Positions 1 to 10,836 of a stretch of 64,000 bases of DNA are shown here, piece by piece. Within the stretch, counting starts at the first letter, position 1. Each line of letters starts with the position of its first letter. This stretch comes from Jaltomata sinuosa. Its lineage: Eukaryota > Streptophyta > Magnoliopsida > Solanales > Solanaceae. The notes beneath the pieces were generated by a model that was not told where the DNA came from, made no database searches, and worked only from the letters and a program-made list of their open reading frames with translations. The stretch spans positions 434,001 to 498,000 of the forward strand of contig QJPP01000031.1 in assembly GCA_003996215.1 (NCBI GenBank), written 5' to 3'. The position numbers and the translations under genes were made by a program.

Positions 1-197
1 TGATCGATAGCCAATTCTGTGCCTCAGCTGTGAACTCTTTAGAAGTGATACTCCTTTTTGTGAGGGCCCATGGTACACTCTTGTCTGGACACAATTTGGA
101 AACCAACTATGTGCCCGGTGCACAATCTTTTTCTTTGAACAGGGAGGGGTCATGGTATTACAAATGATAGAGTGCATTGATCGCTGGAGCTCCAAAG

Positions 198-581
198 TTA
201 ACCATATTTCTCTTTTATTCTGATGACCGGGGTTGACATCCTCACAGCTTTGAGGTTTTGCATAAAACTCTCAAACTTATCTCTCATTGGCCTTGTAAGG
301 CTCAGGTGCAAAGCACATCCAATCTGTGGTCTCCAATCTATGATAGAAGTCAGGAAGACTTGTGGCAACCTTGTCAAGATGATTCCCCTTTCAGGTAGTA
401 ACTTCTTCTTCACCAAGTCAGAGTAGTATCTCCTCAGACACTCAGGAGACATGAATCGAACTTGATCAAACTCTTCTTCAATTGGTAATTCATCTTCCAA
501 GAGTGCATCATTGAGGTTGGCTGCCATTTTATCTTTATGACCTGGAAGAGTCACACAAGTATGAAAAATTGATATCAACAA
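198..581 (-). pseudogene. Putative plant transposon protein (Transposase_32-like), N-terminal fragment
   Basis: A 127-codon open frame; an inner Met at about residue 19 (MAANLNDALL) is a likelier start than the first Met. An acidic leader is followed by FMSPECLRRYYSDLVKKKLL and PERGIILTRL, which resemble the entry of the plant 'putative plant transposon protein' domain (PF20167): an aromatic-rich helix, then a (V/L)PERxF-type motif. The frame stops before the middle and C-terminal parts of that domain, so it is truncated. A longer relative lies at 36410-38110, also on the minus strand of a D-type element. The biochemical role of this family is not known to me. The assignment comes from remembered motif resemblance, not a search. 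Confidence 0.45.
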
Positions 582-654
582 CTAAATACCACGCCTTGTG
601 GTCTATTAAAGCCAAAGAAATGAGTTGGATACCAACTGGAATGCTCTAGGGGTA

Positions 655-860
655 TGTGCTGTTTTTGGGTCACTAGAGATTTTGGTCTCAGATACCGTAA
701 TTATGGTCGGTGTCCGCAAATGCGGATGTCCGCAAATTCAAAGTACCGCTACAATTGTGGCTTTTGGTAGTAGTTTTGGTTTTGCAAATGCGGTCAAAGT
801 CCGCATATGTGGTGGTCCGCAATTGAGATACTTTGCCGCAAATACGGTCCCATCATCTCC
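655..860. repeat. Inverted-word cassette, word CCGCAAATGCGG
   Basis: Several copies of GCGG(T/A) and CCGCAA lie in alternating orientation, for example tgtccgcaaatgcggatgtc near 713. The surroundings are AT-rich and the cassette is CpG-rich. The same word recurs at 1380-1560 and in the D1 LTR at 3785-3950. Confidence 0.6.
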
Positions 861-1329
861 AAAGTTCCCCATGGTGGAAAACTGCTTCAAACACCCCCAA
901 AAATAGATTACCAACTCAATTTTCAAAATAAAACTCATAAAATATTCCATACAAACATCACCAATTATAAAAGGTTTGCGAATTTAGCCAAGAATTTCAT
1001 TCGGGCAATTCGTCGAACACCTTAAGAACATAAATGGTTGGTAATCTATGGAGCATGATATGGTTGCCTAGCAAACCCCACATAAATATTCCAAACAATA
1101 CTCACTCTTAAGACTACTCCGCACCCAACAAATGACACTCAAATCACAGATTTGAGTTCAACAAGTTCATTCATCATGAGCCCTACAAGTTGAAAGAGAC
1201 TAGGAAGAAATGGAAAGATCTTACATGTTTCGAAGAGAAAAGGGATTTGCTTGCCATACCTGGATTTTTGTGAAGATGAGTGGATCCTGGTGTTTCCCTT
1301 GTTAGTAAAGAGAAGAGAGGAGAGAAATG

Positions 1330-1740
1330 GACCTTTTATGCGAAAATGAACCAACCTTTGTGCATTTTGAGTTTTAAAACTTTTGCAGTTGCCCGGATGT
1401 CTGCAATTGCAGTCCTGGTACCACAATTGCGACTTTTTCCGCTTTTGCGGCCAAAATGTCCACAAATGCGGCCACCACTTTTTTGATCGATGACCGCAAT
1501 TGCAGAAGTTCTGCTTTTGCGGAAAATTCTTCCACAGTTGCGGCTTCTGCAGCAAGGTCCCATTTAGTCATTGTACGATGGCATGTGCGATGGGCACAAT
1601 ATGGGGTGCGAAATGCACCACCGTCGCACACTCTATCATTTTTGCCCAATTTACTAGTTCCTTGTGCGATGGGCATTTTTCCAGGTGCAAAACGCACCAA
1701 TTTCAGGTGTATTTTTGGTGGTTCTCAACACTTGGTTCCT
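1330..1740. repeat. Inverted-word cassette, words GCGG and GTGCGATGGGCAC, with a minus-strand TATA-like box
   Basis: From 1380 to 1560 there are dyads of the type ccgcttttgcgg and ccgcaattgcag. From 1570 to 1690 a second word takes over (gtgcgatgggcac, ggtgcgaaatgcacc, ggtgcaaaacgcacc). On the minus strand just downstream is gcataaaagg (1338-1347), a TATA-like sequence. This is the arrangement seen in LTR promoters elsewhere in the window, so it may be an unrecognised LTR piece. I could not find its ends. Confidence 0.5.
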
Positions 1741-2117
1741 CTTCTCATTCCCTTGGGCATCTAAAAACACATCAAAAAGAAACAAAAAGTGAGGTAAAGC
1801 ATAAAAATAATGGGTTGCCTCCAATCAAGGACAAAATTTAACGTTGCTGCGCGACGCAAGCTACCTCACCCTTTGGATCTCCATTTGGAAGATTTGAACC
1901 TTCGATCCAAACATGAATCAAATTATCAGTGACAATCTCGAGGTGAAGGTTTAAGCATGAGAAGGCCATTCTCTTGATTCCGCATGTCACAACTTTTGGC
2001 CTTCAAGTGAGGAAGGACGCTTTGACTTCGTTCCATGACAAACTCAAAACTGGATAGACCTTCATCCACCCTCCTTTCAAGGTCTTCCAAAATCATGATT
2101 ACTTTGACTTTCGTCCA

Positions 2118-2640
2118 TCAAATCAAACTTAAGATCGAGCAAAGGTTGAAGTGGGATTTGGGCGTCTCCACCTTCAAGTTCGCCTTATTCATAACATCAT
2201 CACTTAGAGATGTTATGACATCATAACCCACACTTGGTATAGTTGGTTGCAACACCACCTTCAATTCATGATACTTCCTTGTGTTTTCCTCTTCTTTCGC
2301 CCTTGCGTCCACAAAGCGTTGCTTTATGGATTGCACACCCTCCTCTTGGATTTCTAGTGAGACCAAGAGGGTCTGGCACTTACCATATATGCCTTCTTTG
2401 CTTGCAGATTCATGGTACCTGTTAAGGTCACAAGCACCACTAGCAACATTGTTAGCATAAGAAGGGGAAGGGGGATGATCATCATTGGGGCAATAGCTCC
2501 AATGTACGTCACGACCACCACACAAATAGCAATTGCGCCCATAATAGGAAAAAGAGGGAGAATACCTTCCTCACCTAGGGCCAATTCTGCACCTTTCTCC
2601 AAGGTGGGGTACTCCACAATAAACACAATAGTCGGGAATA
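2118..2640 (-). pseudogene. Gag-like remnant with two zinc-knuckle motifs
   Basis: About 170 bp after the primer site, the minus strand encodes CVYCGVPHLGERC (C-x2-C-x3-H-x4-C) and, after a stop, CYLCGGRDVHWSYC (C-x2-C-x5-H-x3-C). The second is followed by PNDDHPPSPSYANN and then a charged, probably helical stretch. Paired CCHC knuckles in this position suggest a nucleocapsid-type RNA-binding region of gag. The spacing is slightly off the canonical C-x2-C-x4-H-x4-C in both, and no capsid part is visible. The call is tentative. Confidence 0.4.
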
Positions 2641-2794
2641 TAAATTAGAATGCAACCATCAACATTTCTAAAATTCAAATAAGCCATGATGCCATCAACA
2701 AACTAAAACTAAACAAAAAGAAAAACAAGTATTCACAAAATTGAACTAGAGTAAGTAAACTCAAATTATAAACTAACTCAATACACCAAATTAT

Positions 2795-2812
2795 TCCTCG
2801 GCAACAACGCCA
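2795..2812 (-). other. Primer binding site, Athila/tRNA-Asp-like
   Basis: The minus strand reads TGGCGTTGTTGCCGAGGA, four bases after the LTR end. It differs at three positions from TGGCGCCGTTGCCGGGGA, the primer site typical of Athila elements (from memory). This fixes the orientation: 2817-4138 is a 5' LTR on the minus strand. Confidence 0.75.
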
Positions 2813-2816
2813 TTTT

Positions 2817-4138
2817 TGATAACGCTCAAATTGTGCTCTCCAATAAGGAGGTCACAATGATCGCATAGTCAAAATAAAATTTATAATTCCTAACAAGTGT
2901 CGGGGTCGTACCCAAGGGAACAATATAGTCGTGATCGAGCTAATAAAGAATCTAAGCAACTTATTGAAGTTCAATTAGGAAATAGGGAAAGATAAAATAA
3001 AAAGGGGGTTTTTAACTACACTAAAAGATAAAAGAAAAACAAATAAAAGATAGATTGATCAATGGTTTTCCTTGCTTTCGTCAAGGAAGGACCACAAGGG
3101 GGATATGGGCTTGGGAATTCAAATTCACAAGACTTTACCCAATTGACACTTAGGTAGTCTTAGTCATAAATGTGGAATGCTATCTCTCGATCAACAACCA
3201 CATTTCCAAATGATTTTGGTTAGAACATCATTTGGTGCGATAAACAAGCAACCAATTAACTTGGGGAGGTCATCCTATTTCTAGCTCGTACCCTTAAATG
3301 GGAGATTCTGCGATTGGAACTATGTCTAGCCTCCAATCTAGATGGATTCCCAAGTTCCCACTATTGAATCTTCCTGAATTTAGGAAAATTCTCTCCCGAG
3401 CAATAACCCAAATAAGAAAACTAAGTCAATATTTGCAACCATTGACTATAAATTCAAGTAATGGAGGATTCAATAGACCTAAATAATCAAACTTAAACAA
3501 AATCTATATATGAATTCAATAACCCATAAAGTATTATCTCTAATACAAACCCAAAATCTCAAGTCAACAATACACCAAATAAATAGCAATTAAGAACAAG
3601 AGTTGAAGAATGGAATATAAAGATTTACAATAAAGAGCATCCAAATCTTCACTCCTATAGTGTAGGTTGATGAACCTTTCTCCCAAGCTTGCTCAAAAGT
3701 TCTGAAAATAGCCAAAAGATGTGTTTCAAGATGGCTTGGAAGTGTTTTATGTGGATTGGGGTTTCCAAAATTGTGAAAAGACTGCTTTGGCCTTGGCTGA
3801 CCCCGACATCCACATTTGGGGATAAATGGCCGCATTTGTGGCACTTTAACTGATGATGACTTCCACAATTGCGGTCCATTGTCCGCATTTATGGTGGTTG
3901 ACTAGTCCATTGACTTTCACTTTTGCGGTCATTGGGCCGCATTTGCGGTATCTGAGGCTCGTTTTTCCCTTTAGCTCACTTTTATCTTATTTTTATCCCA
4001 ATTGCTTCAAAGTCTCCACATGAATAAGAATCACCTGAAATATATCAAATCAAGCTATAAATGGTCTCATATCATCATTAAAGGACGCAAAATCCTAAGA
4101 AAAGAGATGCAAATAAGTGGTAATTTCACCACTTATCA
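2817..4138 (-). mobile_element. D1 5' LTR (1322 bp), Athila-like
   Basis: The LTR is bounded by TGATAAGTGG (start, at 4138) and GCGTTATCA (end, at 2817), giving terminal TGATAA/TTATCA inverted repeats. It carries an inverted-word cassette at 3785-3950, then a weak TATA-like cataaaac near 3745. Its last part (attggagagcacaatttgag) and middle (a cttaaatggga block near 3295) are shared with the solo LTR at 28631-30119, so both belong to one family. It lies in the RT region of a plus-strand chromovirus that resumes at 4139. Confidence 0.8.
3785..3950. repeat. Inverted-word cassette in D1 LTR, word CCGCATTTGCGG
   Basis: Repeated gccgcatttgtgg, attgcggtcc, gtccgcatttatgg, ttttgcggtcattgggccgc and tttgcgg, in both orientations. 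It lies about 180-355 bp into the LTR. Confidence 0.65.
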
Positions 4139-4978
4139 AGTCCCTCCCGAGTGGGAGATTGACTTTGGAATAGATCTTCTTCCAGATATGCATCCTATCT
4201 CTATTCCTCCTTATAGAATGGCTCTCGTGGAGATTAAAGAATTAAAGGAACAATTGAAGGACCTTATTGATAAGGGTTTTATCAAACCCATTATCTCTCC
4301 ATGGGGTGCTCTAGTTCTATTCGTGTGAAAGAATGATAGTTCCCTCATAATGTATATCGACTACCGTCAGTTGAAAAAGGTCACCATCAAGAATAAATAT
4401 CCCATTTCTAGAATTGATGATTTCTTTGATCAGCTTCAGGGTGCCAGTTACTTCTCCAAGATTGACCTTATATCTGGTTATCATCAGCTCCGTGTTCGAT
4501 AGTGTGACATTATGAAGACAACCTTCAGAACTCGGTATGGTCATTATGAATTTGTGGTTATGTCTTTTAGACTAATGAATGCTCCTGCAACCTTTAAGAT
4601 TTGAAAAACTGTATGTTCAAATAGTATTTGGATATGTTCGTGATTGTTTTCATTAATGATATTCTTATCTATTCTCAGAGTAAGGAGGAACATACAGACC
4701 ATTTGAGAGTGGTGTTGCAAACTCTCAAAGATTGACAGTTATTTGATAAGTTTAGCAAGTGTGAGTTTTGGATGTAGTCTGTTTCTTTTCTGGCTCATAT
4801 TGTGACTAGAGATGGTATTCGAGTTAATTCTTAGAATATTGAGGCAGTAAAGAACTGGCCTAGACCCACTTCCCCATCTGATATTAGGAGCTTTTTGGGT
4901 TTGGCTAGTTACTACAGGAGATTTGTGGAAGGGTTTTCTTCCATTGCTTCCCCATTGACTCGGTTGACTCAGATGACT
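4139..4978 (+). pseudogene. Ty3/gypsy reverse transcriptase, A(+), decayed
   Basis: RNA-directed DNA polymerase that copies the element RNA. Visible in order: EIDFGIDLLPDMHPISIPPY, KELKEQLKDLIDKGFIKPII, a stop after LVLFV, IDYRQLKKVTIKNKYPISRI, SKIDLISGYHQLRVR (first catalytic Asp present), then a stop. The central FIDD box reads FINDILIYS, so a catalytic aspartate has become asparagine. Further stops and at least one frameshift follow, before RSFLGLASYYRRFVEGFSSI. The start is missing because the D1 LTR replaces everything before codon VPPE. Nonfunctional. Confidence 0.9.
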
Positions 4979-5440
4979 CAGAAGAAGGTAAAATTTCAGT
5001 GGTTTGATCTATGTGAGAAGAACTTTCAGGAGCTAAAGACTAGGTTGACTACAACTTCAGTTTTGACTCTACCCGAGGGCTCGAATGACTTTGTTGTGTA
5101 TTGTGATGCTTCTAGGATTGGTTTGGGTTGTTTTTTGAGGTAGTATGGTAAGGTGATTGCTTATGCTTCTAGACAACTTAAGATTCATGAGAAGAACTAC
5201 CCTACTCATGTTCTTGAGTTGGCAGCCGTGGTTTTTGCTTTAAAGATTTGGAGACATTACTTGTATGGTGTTCACGTGGATGTATTCACCGATCATAAGA
5301 GTCTTCAGTATGTGTTCACTCAAAAAGAATAGAATCTTCATCAACAAAGATGGCTTGAGTTTCTTAAAAATTATGATATGAGTGTGCTTTACCATCCGGA
5401 TAAGGCCAATGTTATGGCAGATGCACTTAGTAGATTGTCT
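4979..5440 (+). pseudogene. Ty3/gypsy RNase H, A(+), decayed
   Basis: The domain that removes RNA from the RNA/DNA hybrid. It runs from KKVKFQWFDLCEKNFQELKT through YCDASRIGLG (first catalytic Asp), a stop, YASRQLKIHEKNYPTHVLEL, FTDHKSLQYVF and ADALSRLS. The usual HDLEL is HVLEL, which loses an acidic neighbour of the catalytic Glu. In-frame stops fall after FLR and after TQKE. It is continuous with RT upstream and integrase downstream, as in a single pol polyprotein. Confidence 0.88.
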
Positions 5441-6123
5441 ATGGGTAGTGTGTCTTTGATTGAGGACGGTAAGAAAGAGTTGGCCAAGTATGTTCATCGA
5501 CTTGCTCGATTAGGAGTATGCCTTATGGATTCAACAGAAGGTGGTGTTATTGTTCAAAATGGTTCTGAATCATCTTTGGTAGCTGAAGTAAAAGAAAAGC
5601 AAGACAATGACCCTATTTTGCACCAGTTGAAGCGTACAATCCATCAACAAAGGGTAGAGGTTTTCTCCCAAGTGGGAGATGGTGTGCTCTGATATTAGGG
5701 TAGATTGTGTGTTCTTGACATAGATGGATTGAGACAATAGATTTTGACAGAGGCTTATAGCTCCAGGTATTCTATTTACCCCGGTGCCACCAAGATGTAC
5801 CGTGACCTATAGGAAGTCTATTGGAGGAATCATATGGATAGGGACATAGAAGGTTTTATGGCTAAGTGTCCCAACTGTCAACAAGTAAATGTAGAGCATT
5901 AGCGACCGGGTGGTATGACTCAGGATATTGATCTTCCTACTTGGAAGTGGGAAGCTATCAATATGGACTTCATTATAGGTTTGCCTCGTACTCATAGGCA
6001 ACATGATTCTATTTAGGTGATTATCGACAAGATGACTAAATCAGCCCACTTCTTGGCTGTCAAGACTACAGATTCAGCAGATGATTATGCTAGACTCTAC
6101 CTTCATGAGATAGTTAGATTTCA
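5441..6123 (+). pseudogene. Integrase N-terminal half, A(+), truncated
   Basis: Inserts the cDNA into the genome. The H2C2 zinc finger is damaged: both histidines in the usual HSSRYSIHPG are tyrosines here (YSSRYSIYPG), while the CPNCQQ cysteines remain. WKWEAINMDFIIGLPRT and VIIDKMTKSAHFLAVKTT follow, with the first catalytic Asp. Several stops occur. The frame ends at LHEIVRF, where the sequence changes to a different family's gag (6124). The rest of this integrase appears to resume at 19987. Confidence 0.88.
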
Positions 6124-6470
6124 AGATGTTTCCATTGCCTGGCATAAGATGTGGGTCAATTCCAGGGGCCTGAACGCCCCTCCTGCAGTTTGGGAAGAAT
6201 TCTCGATGGACTTTATAGCTTTAGAGATCAGGGAAGTGAGGGTGGATGAATTTCTATCCTTACGATAGAATAACCTCAGTGTCATAGCATGCGATTACGC
6301 AGTTGGCCAGATTTGCTCCAGAGATGGTCAGCACCCAGAGGGAAAAGATGCATTACTTTTTGGGTGGCCTCGGAGATCATTTGATTGACTCTTGTGATGT
6401 TGTTGCACTTAATAATGATATAGATATTGCTAGAATGATGGCATATGCACAGCAAGTAGAGGATCACATC
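6124..6470 (+). pseudogene. Ty3/gypsy gag (capsid) fragment, probably of E(+)
   Basis: Structural particle protein fragment. The first frame gives AVWEEFSMDFIALEIREVRV and DEFLSLR, then a stop. After a frameshift near 6295, LARFAPEMVSTQREKMHYFL, DSCDVVALNNDIDIARMMAY and AQQVEDH match the retrotransposon gag helical domain. It starts abruptly inside the A(+) integrase and ends where the A(-) LTR begins. Its nearest same-strand continuation is the gag tail at 13027, so I infer it is the stranded 5' piece of E(+). No 5' LTR or primer site remains. Confidence 0.65.
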
Positions 6471-8556
6471 TATCACGCCCCATCGAGATTACCCCCTAGA
6501 CATAACATGGGACTTGGGACCACAAGGATCCCAAGCTAACTCTTGGTCATAACATTCTCAAGCATAACAAAAGATAAGCGAAAGAGATCATAGATAAAGA
6601 CTCAGAATATCATAAATATAAAGTCAAATCAAGAGGTACAATCATCCAGCGGAACCCAACAACACTATGTCTGAAAAGCCTCTACAACTAGCATAAGGAG
6701 TTTATGGGACAATACCCCAACTAACTCAAAAATCTGGAAGGAAAGGAAGCATAGAAAAAACTAGAATAAAGTCTAGTCCTCGAACTATGAGGACTCACCA
6801 AAGCTGATCGTGAGTGTCCAGGAACTCTAGCCACGAAGCTGGGAAGGAGTGCCTGAATCTGCATCATAAAAGGATGAAGCGCAATATGAGTTAGTACTAT
6901 GGAATGTACTAAGTATATGAGCAATGCTTGAACATGATGAAAAACATGCTAAGTATACTTAAATAACTGAAATCATGCTTTTAAAGATAAAACGGAGTGC
7001 AATGACTCTAATACTTTCTATAAGCTGCAACATAATCATAAGTAATAAGTCTGAAATCTAAATAAGAGTCAAATGCAAGTTTTAAAAGCATAAACTATTT
7101 TCTGTGGGAGGTTATCTAACCAACATAGACCATGTGAGCTACATGGAATTTGATGTATCCGCCCCATCGAGAGGACCCAATATACCTTGCCAGGGTATAA
7201 AGGCATTACTGTGGCGTGATCACTAAATTGATGCCCAACAGAGAGGACTTAAGATCTACGGTGGCACGTAGTTCTGGGACCTTTTTAGGTACTCTCACCC
7301 TGTCCAACTCGGTGCTAATACTACTCCCAAAACATACATATAGCTCATATAATATTGGGCATATCTGATGCCAAAACTGTTCATACTGATGACATATCTG
7401 ATGTCAAAACTATTCATAACCGATGACATATCTGATGCCAAAGCTGTTTGAAAAGCAAGAAGACATATCTGATGCCATGCAATTCAAATTCATAATCTGA
7501 AGACTTATCTTAGCCATAGCTTAAAACATACTTTTCTTTCAAAAGTCATACTTGAAGAATTGTTCATGCAATTTCATAAATACATAAAGGCCATGATATC
7601 TAATCATGCCAAATTTCTCTAAGGAACATGCAAATTCATGGATTCATGCTAGAAATTAACTTTCATGCTGTGGCTTTTAAAACCAACAAGAGAATCATAA
7701 TTAAATCATAAAAAAAAATCAATAAGAAACCATGAATTTAAACATAGAAGCTGATTTCATAAACTTTCCCCAATTTTATATCAAAACCCTAGTTTCATAA
7801 GTTCATAATTCAACATAAGAATTGGGAAATTTGGGCACAAGGGTGAAAGGAACCCATTGTTAAAGACCCACATACCTTCGTGGAATATTACCCACTTGAT
7901 TTGGAAAAGATTAGGAGGCTTGACTTGGAGCTTGGAGACTTGAGCTTGAAGGAGAATTTTCCTTTTCGAGAGAAGAATGAGGAACTTAGGAGAGACTTAG
8001 GATAATATGGGTGAAAACCCTTCTAGAAATAGTCAAAATGACTTCACTTAGTAGTTAAAAGGGTGGGAAATGACCATAATTCCCTTGGGATTTAAATAAG
8101 AAAAAGCTGGAAAATGGTCGGTCTAAGGGACCACGGGTTGGTCGACGGTCCGTGCTTCAGAAAGACGGACCATCCTGAGAGTCTTGGTTTGCTTAGAGGA
8201 GCATGGGAAGGTTTCTATACTTCAGGGACCACAGGTGGAACGATGGCCCATCGTCCATAAGAACGGGTCATCCTTTAACTCATTGTTTCTTGGCACTTGG
8301 AAGGGAGGCTTCTGAACTTAGAATGACGAGCATCAGAGTAGGCTGGGACGACGGTCCATCATCCAGAAGGATGGACCGTTCTTAGACTCATCATTTCTTG
8401 GACCAATTTAGGGGTCTTCTGAATCAGGGACGACGAGTGCACAGGATGGACCGTGGTCTTCAACCATGAACTGTCGTCTGACCTGTTGTCTCTGGGAACT
8501 TGAAATTCTTCTGGGATTTCAACTTAGATAGCTGAATACATTCCTGGGGTGTTACA
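6471..8556 (-). mobile_element. A(-) 3' LTR (2086 bp)
   Basis: It starts TGTAACACCCCAGGAATG (at 8556) and ends CTCGATGGGGCGTGATA (at 6471), against a final CGTGACA in sister copies. It is preceded by a polypurine tract. Shared blocks with the LTR at 20924-22847 include the start, the cccacccttttaact block after the cassette, the 'gataacccaagtcc' region and the ctagggggta end. The cassette at 8105-8490 is different from that copy's. Confidence 0.88.
8105..8490. repeat. Inverted-word cassette in A(-) LTR, word GACGGTCC/GGACCGTC
   Basis: Dyads such as gatggcccatcgtcc, gacggtccatcatcc, gatggaccgt, gacggtccgtg and gacggaccatc repeat over about 390 bp, starting about 70 bp into the LTR on the minus strand. 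Confidence 0.7.
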
Positions 8557-8574
8557 ATATCTCCCTCTTGGGAT
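8557..8574 (-). other. Polypurine tract, A(-)
   Basis: The minus strand reads TCCCAAGAGGGAGATAT directly against the LTR start. The same 'gaggatgaatgatcccaag' context precedes the LTRs at 17084 and 20924. It is the expected plus-strand primer for reverse transcription. Between it and the integrase stop (8575-8790) I see only 3' untranslated sequence. Confidence 0.8.
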
Positions 8575-8790
8575 CATTCATCCTCGAATAAAGACTAAAC
8601 AAGGAAAACTGAGGGTAAAATAGCCCAACCAATAATCAAAACATGGAAATCATAAAGTAAACATAAAACCTGAACTTCTAAACTTGAAAACATGATAAAC
8701 TAACTTCATAAAACATGGGTGCATGCTAAAATCATGAGAGGAACTGATGGAATAGAATCGGAGGGACATACTAAGGAGGAAACTAGTACC

Positions 8791-9693
8791 TCAAGATGGA
8801 ACTAAATCGGAAGGAAAGAGATGAGGATATTTGGCCTTCATGGCCTCTTCCGCTTCCCAAGTAGCACCCTCAACAAGTTGATTCCTCCAAAGGACTTTCA
8901 CCGAAGCAACTTCTTTGTTCCTCAATCTCTGAATTTGACGATCGAGGATCTCCACGGGAACCTCCTCATAGGTGAGACTATCCTTCACACCCACATCCTC
9001 CAAAGGAACAATCAAGCTCGGATCACCAACACATTTCTTCAACGAGGAGATATGGAAAACTGGATGAACCGTTTCCAACTCCGTTGGCAACTCCAACTCA
9101 TAAGCAACACTACCAACTCTCCTCAAAATTTGATAAGGACCTACAAAACGTGGACTAAGCTTTCTTTTCTTGCCAAACCTCATCACACCCTTCATGGGTG
9201 ACACCATAAGGTAAACCCAATCATCAACTTCAAATTCCAATTCCCTTCTCCTCACATTCTCATAAGATTTTTGTCGACTCTGAGCGGACTTCAACCTCTC
9301 CCGAATAAACTGAACTTTCTCCATGGTCTCATGTACAGAATCTGGACCAATCAAGGCAGCCTCACCTACCTTGAACCAACCAATAGGAGACCTACATCTC
9401 TGACCATAAAGAGCCTCATAAGGAGCCATCTGGATGCTAGAATGAAAGTTGTTCTTGTAGGAAAATTCGATAAGAGGCAAGTGATCATCCCAATTTCCTT
9501 TGAAGTCAATGACACAAGATCTCAACATATCTTCTAAAGTTTTAGTAGTACGCTCGGCCTGGCCATCCATCTGAGGGTGAAAAGTTGTGCTAAGCTTCAC
9601 CTTAGTACCAAGACCTTTCCGAAATGACTTCCAAAATTGAGATGTAAACTGAGGACCTCTATCCGAAATGATAGGCAAAGGAACACCATGAAA
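8791..9693 (-). pseudogene. Integrase catalytic C-part and chromodomain, A(-)
   Basis: A 295-codon open frame. It begins at PIISDRGPQF (second catalytic Asp, residue 6) and has the catalytic Glu in DGQAERTTKT (residue 42), the D-35-E spacing of Ty3/gypsy integrases. The GPY/F module (KLSPRFVGPYQILRRVGSVA) lies around residues 170-195. The tail HPVFHISSLKKCVGDPS and then VPVEILDRQIQRLRNKEVAS through ATWEAEEAMKAKYPHLF is a chromodomain of the Tekay/Del type, thought to steer insertion to particular chromatin. Upstream, codon CGG/CGA has become TGA (near 9693), separating this frame from the rest of integrase. Otherwise well kept. Confidence 0.92.
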
Positions 9694-10836
9694 TCAAACT
9701 ATCTCCTGAATATAGAGTTTGGCATAATCATCCGCTATATTTGTAGTCTTAACAGCCAAGAAATGGGATGACTTGGTCATTCGGTCAATGATTACCCAAA
9801 TGGAATCATGTTGCCTTCGAGTACGGGGCAAACCTGTAATAAAGTCTATATTGATTGCTTCCCATTTCCAAGTGGGAAGGTCAATATCTTGAAGCATACC
9901 ACATGGCCTTTGATGTTCCACCTTCACTTGGTAATAGTTGGGACACTTAGCCACAAATCCGGCTATGTCCTTCTTCATACTATTCCACCAAAATACTTCC
10001 CATAGATCACGGTACATCTTGGTGGCACCCGGATGAATGGAGTATCTAGAACTGTGGGCCTCAGACAAAATATGTTGTCTCAACCCATCAATGTCTGGCA
10101 CACATAAGCGACCCTGATAAAAAAGCACACCATCTCCCCCTTGGGAGAAAACCTCAACCATTTGCTGACGAACTGCACCCTTGAGATGAAGTAGGACGGG
10201 ATCTTGGTCTTGCTTGTCTTTCACCTCAACCACCAAGGATGATTCGGCACCGTTAGTCACAATCACACCATCTTTGGTTGAGTCCATAAGGACAACTCCC
10301 AACCGAGCGAGCCTATGAACTTCTTTAACCAATTCCTTCTTTCCATCTTCAATAGAAGTTACACTTTCTATGGACAACCTACTCAAAGCATCCGCCACAA
10401 CATTGGACTTACCCGGATGGTAAAGCACACTCATATCATAATCCTTAAGGATCTCAAGCCATATCCTTTGTCGCAAATTTAATTCCTTTTGAGTGAACAC
10501 ATATTGAAGACTCTTATGATCGGTGAAAACATCCACATGCACACCATATAAGTAATGTCTCCAATTTTTCAAAGAAAAGACCATGAATGCTAACTCAAGA
10601 TCATGAGTAAGATAGTCCTTCTCATGAGTCTTAAGCTGTCTAGAAGCATAAGAAATCACCTTACCACGCTGCATCAAAACACAACCCAAACCAATCTTAA
10701 AAGTATCACAATACACAACAAAATCATCTAAGCCCTCGGGAGCTAACACTGGAGCGGTGGTCAATCTAGTCTTCAATTCCTGAAAGTTCTTCTCACACAA
10801 GTCGGACCACTGGAATTTCACCTTCTTCTGAGTCAA
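9694..10836 (-). pseudogene. RNase H and integrase N-terminal half, A(-)
   Basis: A 380-codon open frame. RNase H: FVVYCDTFKIGLGCVLMQ (Asp), THDLELAFMVF (Glu), FTDHKSLQYVF (Asp), NVVADALSRLS (Asp), so all acidic positions are kept. The connection region follows. The integrase H2C2 finger has HSSRYSIHPG, but CPNYYQ replaces CPNCQQ, losing one zinc ligand. WKWEAINIDFITGLPRTRRQ and WVIIDRMTKSSHFLAVKTT (first catalytic Asp) end the frame at a TGA. A further TGA separates it from RT (SPLT then stop then LTQKK). The frame is long, but the protein would be chain-terminated and lack a complete zinc site. Confidence 0.92.

Larger units (their letters stand above)
1..2816 (-). mobile_element. D1: interior of an Athila-like LTR element, runs off left edge
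   Basis: On the minus strand this follows a 5' LTR (2817-4138) and a primer site (2795-2812), so it is the start of the element's interior. Going 5' to 3' it holds a zinc-knuckle gag-like remnant (2640-2118), about 1.5 kb without a convincing gene (2117-600) that contains two inverted-word cassettes, and a Transposase_32-like fragment (581-198). No RT, RNase H or integrase is visible in the part shown. I see nothing I can name in 1-197 or 1741-2117. The stretch 600-1740 may contain a nested piece of another LTR. Confidence 0.6.
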
